Below, one piece after another: positions 16,790 to 23,614 of a stretch of DNA of 64,000 nt (positions are counted from its first letter, which is position 1; each line of letters starts with the position of its first letter). The position numbers and the translations under genes are program-made. Below the pieces are notes generated by a model. It saw only the letters and a list, made by a program, of their open reading frames with translations, ran no database searches and was not told the origin of the DNA. Location: positions 195,177 to 259,176 of the forward strand of contig CAKNXK010000010.1 in assembly GCA_932182025.1 (NCBI GenBank), given 5' to 3'. The DNA comes from an uncultured Candidatus Melainabacteria bacterium. GTDB lineage: Bacteria; Cyanobacteriota; Vampirovibrionia; Gastranaerophilales; Gastranaerophilaceae.

Positions 16790-17458
16790 ATGAGGAAAGA
16801 AAAGAAAAAAATTGCTTACGTTTCAGACATTGAACATGGACCATGTTACAGCGGACAAGTTTCAGAATGTTTCTTATATGAAGACGGGACACTCGGTTTC
16901 ACATCGGGCGATTTTCGTTGCTGGGGTTTCTATCTTGTAGATTATCACTTCAGAAACTATGGCTGCACTTATTGGCTGGCTGTCGAAAATCACTTGAGAT
17001 ATTTGCAAGAAAAAGACAATACATATTATTCAAAAATTGTTTCAATGTGTATGAAAGCGAGGAAATGGGAATTCATAAAATCAAAAATTCAAGAAGACCA
17101 TGAATTTGTTCAAAAATACGGAGAGCCGCTTGAATTTGTTGAAATTGAAATTCCGAATATTTCTCCCTTTTGCCTTCTTGGTAATGTTTTTGCATTCGTA
17201 ATCAACCCGAAATTTGCAGAATCAACGCTCGTTGAATATAAAGCAAGAAATAAAAATGTTCAGCGTGCAAAGTATATTGACAAAATATTCAAAGAAGAAA
17301 TTTTCACAACAGACAAAGTTTCAAACAATATTGTAAAAATCGCATACAGCGAACAAGAACTCAAAGAAATTCTTGAAAAAGGTTATTCGGAAGCTGAACT
17401 GAAAGAACCTTCAGGAAGAATATTTCAAACTTATGCAAGGGGGCAAAATGGACTTTGA
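16790..17458 (+). CDS. Early phage protein, unknown
   Basis: A 222-residue protein. The N-terminal part is aromatic and cysteine-containing (HGPCYSGQVSECFLYEDG, FRCWGFYLVDYHF) and the C-terminal part is basic and helical (KARNKNVQRAKYIDKIF). RBS AGGAG precedes it. Its last 11 bases overlap the next gene. No family recognised. Confidence 0.65.
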   Translation: MRKEKKKIAYVSDIEHGPCYSGQVSECFLYEDGTLGFTSGDFRCWGFYLVDYHFRNYGCTYWLAVENHLRYLQEKDNTYYSKIVSMCMKARKWEFIKSKIQEDHEFVQKYGEPLEFVEIEIPNISPFCLLGNVFAFVINPKFAESTLVEYKARNKNVQRAKYIDKIFKEEIFTTDKVSNNIVKIAYSEQELKEILEKGYSEAELKEPSGRIFQTYARGQNGL

Positions 17459-17705
17459 AACAATAAAGAAATTAAAAGATTGTTGTTCTAGAGAAGCTGC
17501 ACTTCGTGTGAATGTATATCCGAAACAGATTGCTTCAGGCAAAATGACGCAGGAAAAAGCGGACGAAGAAATCAGGCTCATGCGGCTTGCTGCTGCGTGC
17601 TTCAACAAGTTACTTGAAGGGAAAGCTCCTGAAGTTCAAAAACAGCTTTTTGATGTCAAACCATACGAAGCCCCGAAAAAACAATCAATGTATGACGGGT
17701 ATTGA
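17448..17705 (+). CDS. Small phage protein, unknown
   Basis: An 85-residue protein starting inside the end of the previous gene, with AAGGGGGCAAA just before the ATG. It is helical (SREAALRVNVYPKQIASGKM, then ADEEIRLMRLAAACFNKLLE) and ends with a Pro/Lys tail. The first part resembles small phage proteins of the RecT-region type that count arginine-rich helices. No firm call. Confidence 0.62.
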   Translation: MDFETIKKLKDCCSREAALRVNVYPKQIASGKMTQEKADEEIRLMRLAAACFNKLLEGKAPEVQKQLFDVKPYEAPKKQSMYDGY

Positions 17706-17708
17706 TAC

Positions 17709-17876
17709 ATGGCAGAAATTATCAGTTTTGACGATGAAAAGTTTCTGAAATTATATCACGCTCCCGCTGAATCTGAATACAACAACAAACGTGCAAGGTT
17801 GATATATAAAGCGTGTGAAATATGGTTCAGAATGAAAGAAAAAAAGAAGGAGAAAAAAGAAAATGAAAAGATTTGA
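17709..17876 (+). CDS. Very small phage protein, unknown
   Basis: A 55-residue frame starting three bases after the previous stop (ISFDDEKFLKLYHAPAESE ... KACEIWFRMKEKKKEKKE). Its lysine-rich end overlaps the start of the next frame by 14 bp. The purine-rich end also provides that gene's ribosome site. It is supported by tight packing and codon pattern only. Confidence 0.5.
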   Translation: MAEIISFDDEKFLKLYHAPAESEYNNKRARLIYKACEIWFRMKEKKKEKKENEKI

Positions 17877-18039
17877 AGCATTGAAAACGCTGTCACTTGA
17901 CGACTTTGCTCTCGCTCTTGTCTTTGATAAAGACGGGGAACAAAGGTCTGTTTGCACGATGTGTCAATGATTTGAAGAAAGCAATTGCGATGACCGCTGC
18001 TTGCAAGGTGTAACTGAATATTTAGAAAGAGAGGTTTAA
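17863..18039 (+). pseudogene. Small CxxC phage protein interrupted by an in-frame TGA
   Basis: From ATG 17863 the frame runs MKRFEALKTLSLDDFALALV to SVCTMCQ, then TGA (17968-17970), then FEESNCDDRCLQGVTEYLE to TAA at 18037. The whole 58-codon frame matches the layout of a common small phage protein with two cysteine pairs and a final G...E/W-L-xxEV helix, so the TGA probably interrupts it. A single TGG to TGA change would explain it. Neighbouring genes use TGA as a normal stop, so a general recoding is unlikely. Confidence 0.55.
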
Positions 18040-18041
18040 AA

Positions 18042-18419
18042 ATGAAAAATATTCAAATTTTAAAAGAAATTATTGAAGCTGTTGAAAAGCATTCCGAATT
18101 TGAAGTCAAAAATTTTGATTCAAACACGGCAGCAAGCAAAAACGATGAAGAAATTTTCTTCAATATTAAATTTTGTTTGAGAAAGAAAGAAATTGTTGAA
18201 ACAAGAATTCCTGAAGTTCCAGCAGTTGAAATTCTTCCTGCGGGACCAGGTCCGAAAGAAGAAAATCAATCTGAAGAACCTGTTCCGGGAGAAGAATTCA
18301 AAACAGAGCCTGCGGAAATTATTCCTGAAGAAGTTTCTGAAATCCCGGAACCTTGTTGCGAGGAAGAAGAAATTCCAAAAAAGAAAAAGAAAAATGCTGA
18401 CGAGAAAAAAATGTGTTGA
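18042..18419 (+). CDS. Phage protein with P/E-rich tail shared with RecT linker
   Basis: A 125-residue protein with a short N-terminal domain (about 1-50) and a long acidic, proline-rich, finally lysine-rich tail. Bases 18227-18278 repeat 49 of 52 positions of the recT linker at 8459-8510 (EILPAGPGPKEENQ). CTGTTCCGGGAGAAG is shared with the gene at 15663. The repeated tail suggests linker exchange between early genes. No function is recognised. Confidence 0.65.
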   Translation: MKNIQILKEIIEAVEKHSEFEVKNFDSNTAASKNDEEIFFNIKFCLRKKEIVETRIPEVPAVEILPAGPGPKEENQSEEPVPGEEFKTEPAEIIPEEVSEIPEPCCEEEEIPKKKKKNADEKKMC

Positions 18420-18540
18420 TTGCGTAAATTGCTATAACGACGACAAAGTTGACGAATTAAAATGCTGCAAGGGTAACAAAAAAATAATTTCAGAATATAC
18501 TCGTGCGACCTTTTGCGACGACTATCATGCAAGACAATAA
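18394..18540 (+). CDS. Small cysteine-rich phage protein
   Basis: A 48-residue protein (LTRKKCVDCVNCYNDD, LKCCKGNKKI, TFCDDYHARQ) with six cysteines in a CxxCxxC...CC...C order, suggestive of a zinc or disulfide knuckle. It overlaps the previous gene by 26 bp in another frame, and an AAAGAAAAAGAAA stretch precedes the ATG. Confidence 0.6.
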   Translation: MLTRKKCVDCVNCYNDDKVDELKCCKGNKKIISEYTRATFCDDYHARQ

Positions 18541-18550
18541 AGGAGAAAAT

Positions 18551-18760
18551 ATGAACGATATTACAAGACAAACTTTGTTTATTATGTTTATTATGTTTTT
18601 TATAATCTTGGCAATGTGGAAATTCACAGAGATTCTCTTTTTGCTAACTATAAAATTATATTGCTGGAATGCTGGTTTTACTGCAATATTATTTTTCTGT
18701 ATTTTTGTTTTTCAAATACGATACAACGCATACAAAAGAAAAATTGAAGCTCAAAAATAA
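18551..18760 (+). CDS. Small phage membrane protein
   Basis: A 69-residue protein with two transmembrane segments (LFIMFIMFFIILAMW and GFTAILFFCIFVFQI) and a basic C-terminus (YNAYKRKIEAQK). RBS AAAGGAGAAAAT. It is the last gene of the early operon, before a terminator. Role unknown. Confidence 0.68.
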   Translation: MNDITRQTLFIMFIMFFIILAMWKFTEILFLLTIKLYCWNAGFTAILFFCIFVFQIRYNAYKRKIEAQK

Positions 18761-18789
18761 TTTGTTAAGCATTGTAAACCTATAAAAGA

Positions 18790-18813
18790 AGCGGCTTTCA
18801 GGTCGCTTTTTTT
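18790..18813 (+). terminator. Terminator of the early operon
   Basis: AGCGGC-TTTCAG-GTCGCT forms a six-pair stem (one G-T) followed by seven T. It separates early genes from the late promoter. Confidence 0.8.
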
Positions 18814-18817
18814 ATTT

Positions 18818-18851
18818 GTACCCGGACGGGTACGCTAAAATCATTTATAAT
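18818..18851 (+). promoter_or_regulatory. Late promoter with palindromic activator/repressor site
   Basis: GTACCCG-GA-CGGGTAC (18818-18833) is a perfect two-arm inverted repeat centred where a -35 box would lie for the consensus -10 TATAAT at 18846-18851. No -35 consensus is visible, so an activator bound at the palindrome probably replaces it. The LuxR-type protein at 16560 is a candidate. Confidence 0.6.
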
Positions 18852-18910
18852 GGTTTATGACAAGAGGTTTTCAGCCCTTGAAAGCCTACCTTGTTAAATA
18901 AGGAATTGCT

Positions 18911-19432
18911 ATGTCTTTTTTATGCTGCGGGGTGAAATACTCAAAAAACGATATTGAAACTTTTCAATGTATTGAAACAGATTTGATTCGTAATTTTACA
19001 AAGAAGAAAATCGGAGAAAGCAAAGTTGTCAAACAAGTTGTTGAAACTCTGCTTTGCAAAAAGTGTTATTGTATAAAGGTTCACAATAAATTTTTCGGAC
19101 GTGCTGCAAACGGCAAAATGAAAGTTCTTACTGTTGAAAAATTGCAAGATAACATTCACACAGGTAAAATTGACCCGAAAACAGGGAATGAAATCATTCT
19201 CAATGCTGCAACCGATTTTCTAATGCAAACAGAAAAAATCAGAATCAGACAGCCGCAAAAAGAACCAGTCAAAAGAATTCCGTTCGCAAAAAATATTGAC
19301 TTGTGTTATGGAAAAGTTATTGACAATTACACGCAGCGTGCAAGATATATCAATGAGCAAGGCTGGGGACACAATTCCGAAAAAATTCATTCAGGTTGCA
19401 AAATTGAAAAATTGCAACTTTCAAAAGTTTAG
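18911..19432 (+). CDS. Phage protein upstream of terminase, unknown
   Basis: A 173-residue protein with an N-terminal CCGVKYS segment, a CKKCYCIKVHNKFFGR motif that may bind metal, and a basic C-terminal half (QRARYINEQGWGHNSEKIHS). It is the first gene after the late promoter. HNH-like or packaging-associated proteins often occupy this spot, but no complete nuclease motif is visible. Confidence 0.6.
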   Translation: MSFLCCGVKYSKNDIETFQCIETDLIRNFTKKKIGESKVVKQVVETLLCKKCYCIKVHNKFFGRAANGKMKVLTVEKLQDNIHTGKIDPKTGNEIILNAATDFLMQTEKIRIRQPQKEPVKRIPFAKNIDLCYGKVIDNYTQRARYINEQGWGHNSEKIHSGCKIEKLQLSKV

Positions 19433-19460
19433 CATATTAAGTGAAAGACATTAAGTTCAC

Positions 19461-19484
19461 AGAACCCGCAAAGGGTTCTTTTTT
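19461..19484 (+). terminator. Hairpin with T-run before terminase
   Basis: AGAACCC-GCAAA-GGGTTCT followed by TTTTT. It probably attenuates transcription into the packaging genes. Confidence 0.7.
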
Positions 19485-19492
19485 ATTAAATT

Positions 19493-20032
19493 ATGGCAAA
19501 AGAAAAAGACGTGAAAATAATTGCTGGCAAAGTTTGCGTTTCGACTTCCGCATTATATGAAATACTTGACGTAAACGAATCAACGCTTGTTCGCTGGGCG
19601 GAAAGAGGGTGTCCGAAAGTTCAGCGGGGCTGGTGGTCGATTAAAGATGTTCTTGACTGGAGAAATGCTTCCTTCAAAGCAATGACAGAAAATGACATTG
19701 ACAAAATGAGCATTTCAGAGAAAAAAACCTATTATGACGGAAAAGTCAAAGAAGCACAGCTTGAAGCCTTAAACCTGAAGAACAAAATTGCTCAAGGTGA
19801 TTACATTGCAAAAGGCGAAATCGTTGAAGAACTTCAGCGTTTTCTCGTTGTTCTTAAACGGTCAATGCTGGGCTTTTCAAGAAAAATTGCTGCTGATTTG
19901 TCGCACTTGGTTGAAGAAACTGAAGCTCGCAGAATTGGCAAACTTGTTTCAGAAACAACAGCAAGCGTTCTTGAGCAATTGAGCATTGACGGTGTATATG
20001 AAGCAAAAAGAAACAAAAAAATCAAAGAATAA
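19493..20032 (+). CDS. Terminase small subunit (Nu1-like)
   Basis: A 179-residue DNA packaging protein. The N-terminal winged helix (VSTSALYEILDVNESTLVRW, then AERGCPK) resembles lambda gpNu1 and binds the packaging start. A helical C-terminal part follows (LKNKIAQGDYIAKGEIVEEL). It lies immediately before, and overlaps, the large subunit. Confidence 0.85.
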   Translation: MAKEKDVKIIAGKVCVSTSALYEILDVNESTLVRWAERGCPKVQRGWWSIKDVLDWRNASFKAMTENDIDKMSISEKKTYYDGKVKEAQLEALNLKNKIAQGDYIAKGEIVEELQRFLVVLKRSMLGFSRKIAADLSHLVEETEARRIGKLVSETTASVLEQLSIDGVYEAKRNKKIKE

Positions 20033-21872
20033 AGCCGGGAAATACATTCCGCCTTCTTGGATAAAAGAAGCCCTTAAAACTCTTAAACCGCCTGAACAAA
20101 TTTCTGTCAGCGATTATTCAGACAAAAACAGAATTCTTGGTTCTGAAAATGCAGAACCGGGCAAATGGAACACATCAAGAACCCCTTATTTAAAAGTTAT
20201 CATGGACACATACAATGACCCTGATGTTGAGGAAGTCGGGTTTGTTAAACCGACACAGGTCGGAGGAACAGAAGCTCTCAACAACATGGTCGGTTATGCT
20301 GTCGCACAGGAAGCAACATCAAACTTGATTGTTCTTCCGACAACAGACCTTGCAGACTATTCTTCAGCAAAAAGAATTCAACCGATGATTCGTTTGAATT
20401 CTGACCTGAAGGAAAAATGGGACGAACAAGGTTCAAAACTTTCTGAATTGAATTTCAAAAATGGTGCAAGTGTATATTTTAGCGGAGCAAATTCTCCGTC
20501 AAGCCTTGCTTCAAAACCGATTAAAAATTGTTTGTTTGATGAAGTTGACAAATATCCGCTTTTTTCAGGAAAAGAAGCTGATCCGATTTCACTTGCTAAA
20601 CAAAGACAAATGACCTTCAAGGCTGACAAATTTTCTTTTGCAGCTTCAACTCCGACAACAAAAATCGGGGCAATTTGGAAGATTTGGCTCGCTGCGGACC
20701 GTCGCTTTGAATATTATGTCCCATGCCCGCACTGCGGACACTTTCAAACTTTCAAGTTTAAAAACGGCATAAAATGGGACAAAGACGCAAAAACAGCAGA
20801 TGAAAGAAAAGAAACTGCTTACTATGAATGTGAACATTGTCGTCAAAAAATAACAGACCGTCACAAACAGTCAATGCTGCGGGCTGGAGTTTGGAAAGAT
20901 ATTGACACGGGCGAAGTTTACGAAAAAATAAAAAAACGAAAAAGAAAAATTGCATTCCGAATCAATGCAATATATTCTCCGTGGGTTTCATTCGGTGACG
21001 TTGCTTACGAATTTACGCGGTCAAAAAATTTCCCTGAAAAATTGATGAACTTTGTCAATTCTTGGCTTGCTGAACCGTGGGAACAGACAGAAGTCAAAAT
21101 GAATTCAAAGGTCGTGCTTGATAGACAAACAGGGCTTGAAGAAAATATCATTCCTGACGCTGCTCAAATTTTGACCGCAGGAATTGACGTTCAAAAAGAT
21201 TGTTTCTACTACGCAATAAGAGCGTGGGGAGCATATATGACATCGTGGGGAATAACTCACGGACAAACGTTCTCGTGGTCGGAACTTGAAGCGATAATGA
21301 ACAGAGCTTTTCAAAAAGAAAGCGGGGAGTTTGTTCAAGTCAACCTTGCTGCGATAGATTCAGGCGACCAGACTGACGATGTTTATGACCTTTGTGCAAT
21401 GGCTCAAGACTGGCTTGTTCCGATAAAAGGGAGCAGCCGTCCTATGCTATCACGTTTTAAAGTCAGCATGATTGACAGAGTAAATTCAAAAGCACACGGC
21501 TTGCGACTTTATATTGTTGACGGCGGTCAATATAAAGATATGATTGCAGCCCGTCTGAACCGCTCGAATGGTCGAGGTTCTTTCATGGTGTTCAATGGTT
21601 GTGACGAAGAATATGCAGAGCAACTTTGTTCTGAAGAAAAAGTTCCTGCAAAAAACGGCGGTTTTATATGGCAGCCGAAAACATCACATATAAACAATCA
21701 CTTTTTGGATTGCGAAGTTTATGCTTCTTTAGCAGCAGACCTTCTCAATGTTAGATATTTGGAAGATTTGCAAGCAACGCAGAATTTCACAAAAGCAGAA
21801 ACCCAACAATCTGCAAGTCTTGTTCAGAACCCTGAAAGCTGGATTCACACTCCGCAAAGTTGGTTGAAATAA
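19998..21872 (+). CDS. Terminase large subunit (lambda GpA type)
   Basis: A 624-residue packaging motor and nuclease of the GpA family. N-terminal PPSWIKEALKTLKPPEQISV and ENAEPGKWNTSRTPY are followed by the Walker A-like KPTQVGGTEALNN. FDEVDKYP is the Walker B/DE motif, CPHCGHFQ...CEHC a zinc-binding insert, and TAGIDVQKD the nuclease domain. I chose the ATG at 19998. A TTG 12 bases upstream is also in frame. The start overlaps the small subunit. Confidence 0.93.
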   Translation: MKQKETKKSKNKAGKYIPPSWIKEALKTLKPPEQISVSDYSDKNRILGSENAEPGKWNTSRTPYLKVIMDTYNDPDVEEVGFVKPTQVGGTEALNNMVGYAVAQEATSNLIVLPTTDLADYSSAKRIQPMIRLNSDLKEKWDEQGSKLSELNFKNGASVYFSGANSPSSLASKPIKNCLFDEVDKYPLFSGKEADPISLAKQRQMTFKADKFSFAASTPTTKIGAIWKIWLAADRRFEYYVPCPHCGHFQTFKFKNGIKWDKDAKTADERKETAYYECEHCRQKITDRHKQSMLRAGVWKDIDTGEVYEKIKKRKRKIAFRINAIYSPWVSFGDVAYEFTRSKNFPEKLMNFVNSWLAEPWEQTEVKMNSKVVLDRQTGLEENIIPDAAQILTAGIDVQKDCFYYAIRAWGAYMTSWGITHGQTFSWSELEAIMNRAFQKESGEFVQVNLAAIDSGDQTDDVYDLCAMAQDWLVPIKGSSRPMLSRFKVSMIDRVNSKAHGLRLYIVDGGQYKDMIAARLNRSNGRGSFMVFNGCDEEYAEQLCSEEKVPAKNGGFIWQPKTSHINNHFLDCEVYASLAADLLNVRYLEDLQATQNFTKAETQQSASLVQNPESWIHTPQSWLK

Positions 21873-21881
21873 GGAGAAAAT

Positions 21882-22097
21882 ATGAACAACTTACAAGAAC
21901 AACTTCAACAAATAAACAAAGCGATTTCAGCAATTGAAGGCGGCTGTCAAGAATACACAATCAACGGAAGACGATTTGTTCGTCCCGACTTGTCAAAATT
22001 GTATTCAGAAAGAGCTGCAATCAATTCGCAAATTGCAGCAGAACAGAACAACGGAATCGGGTTGAACACTTTTGTTGCTCGTTTTGATAGAAGGTAA
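21882..22097 (+). CDS. Head-to-tail connector gpW-like
   Basis: A 71-residue gpW-type protein with helices LQEQLQQINKAISAIEGG and a central beta hairpin (YTINGRRFVRPDLSKLY), at the lambda position between the terminase and portal. It stabilises packaged heads. RBS AAGGAGAAAAT. Confidence 0.82.
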   Translation: MNNLQEQLQQINKAISAIEGGCQEYTINGRRFVRPDLSKLYSERAAINSQIAAEQNNGIGLNTFVARFDRR

Positions 22098-22102
22098 AAA
22101 GT

Positions 22103-23614
22103 ATGGAACAGAAACAGAAAAGAAATAATTTGAATATTCTCGACAAGGCAATATCTTTTATTGCTCCGCGTGCTGGTTTTGAACGACTGGCATGGAGAAA
22201 CGCTGCAAGAAGTTATGATTCAGGAAGTACAAACAGACTGAATTCAGGCTGGACACCTGTCAATGCTCCAGCGGAAACGGTCAATCAAACTCAAAGAGAT
22301 TTGCTTCGTGCAAGAGCAAGAGATCTTGAAAGAAATGCCGATATTGCTGAAGCAATTGTCGGAGCTTTTGAAAGAAATGTTGTCGGAATTGGAATGCAAA
22401 TTCAAGCGAAACCATTCAAGAAAGACGGCACTGAAGACAAAGAACTTGCTCAAAAAATGGAAGATATTTTCTACGATTGGAGCAATAAGGAAAATTGCGA
22501 CGTTGCGGGCGAACTTTGTTTTGAAGAAATGCAAGAAATGATTGTTCGCAGAAAAATTGTTGACGGCGGCATTCTCGCTGTTATGTCTGACAACCCTTAT
22601 TCAAAACAAGGAATTCAATTCATGTTGCAGCTTCGCGAAGTTGACGAAATTGACGGAAATAAATTTTCTTATCAATTAAATGAAAACGGAAATCGAATCA
22701 TCAACGGAATTGAAGTCAACAAATACAACAAACCCGTTGCGTACTGGTTGAAAAACATTACTCCCGACGGATTGCAAATCGGAGAAAGTCAAAGAGTTGC
22801 CGCAAGTCGCGTTTTGTATATACGAAAGAAGAAAAGACCTTCACAAATTAGAGAAGTGTCAAAACTTGCTTCCACTGCGGACCGCATTCGCGATGTCAAC
22901 GAATATTCTGAAGCTGTTTCAATCAAAGAACGTGTTCTTGCGTGTTTATCTGTTTTTATTAAGAAAACTATTCCGGGCGGGGGTGTTGGACGTGGTAGCA
23001 CTCCGACAAATCAAAAGGACGCTTCAACTGGTTACGGAACAAAAACACTTGCTCCGGGTATGATTACAGAATTACAACCGGGCGACGATGTTGCTTCTGT
23101 CAATCCTTCAGGACAAGCAAGTAATGCAAAAGAATTTATTACTTCACAACAGCGACTTTCTGCAAGCGGTCAAGGTTTATCTTATGAAGCAGCTTCAAGA
23201 GATATGTCACAAGTGAATTATTCTTCTGCTCGTCAAGGTATGCTCGAAGACCGCAAGACGTATGAAAGCGAACAAGAGTTCCTGAAGCGTCATTTTTGCC
23301 GCCCTGTTTATCGTGAAGTTATCACGCAAGCTGTTCTTGCCGGGAAGCTGCACATTCCTGATTTTTTTGAAAATAAAGAAAATTATTTGTATCACAACTG
23401 GATTGCTCCGGGTATGAGTTGGATTGACCCTCAAAAAGAAGTAAACGCAAACAAAGTTGCTCTTGAAACAAATCAAACAACACTTGCTCAAATTTGTTCG
23501 CAAAACGGTCAGGACTGGAGAGAAGTTGCAACTCAAAGAGCTGAAGAAATCAATTTCATGAACAATCTTAATAAAAAGAAAGGGCAGAAAAATGACAAAG
23601 AAACGAAAGAATAA
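22103..23614 (+). CDS. Portal protein (lambda gpB family)
   Basis: A 503-residue lambda-type portal. ARDLERNADIAEAIVGAFER and NVVGIGMQIQAKP are characteristic, followed by the typical REVDEIDGN and GIEVNKYNKPVAYW segments and the C-terminal YEAASRDMSQVNYSS. It forms the dodecameric ring for DNA passage. It overlaps the next gene by 23 bp. Confidence 0.93.
   Translation: MEQKQKRNNLNILDKAISFIAPRAGFERLAWRNAARSYDSGSTNRLNSGWTPVNAPAETVNQTQRDLLRARARDLERNADIAEAIVGAFERNVVGIGMQIQAKPFKKDGTEDKELAQKMEDIFYDWSNKENCDVAGELCFEEMQEMIVRRKIVDGGILAVMSDNPYSKQGIQFMLQLREVDEIDGNKFSYQLNENGNRIINGIEVNKYNKPVAYWLKNITPDGLQIGESQRVAASRVLYIRKKKRPSQIREVSKLASTADRIRDVNEYSEAVSIKERVLACLSVFIKKTIPGGGVGRGSTPTNQKDASTGYGTKTLAPGMITELQPGDDVASVNPSGQASNAKEFITSQQRLSASGQGLSYEAASRDMSQVNYSSARQGMLEDRKTYESEQEFLKRHFCRPVYREVITQAVLAGKLHIPDFFENKENYLYHNWIAPGMSWIDPQKEVNANKVALETNQTTLAQICSQNGQDWREVATQRAEEINFMNNLNKKKGQKNDKETKE

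Noticed and set aside
4736..18039. Possible recoding of TGA as tryptophan in prophage A
   Set aside because: Two interrupted frames suggested it, but TGA ends many intact genes of the same prophage (for example at 11119, 12928, 15358, 17705), so general recoding does not fit.
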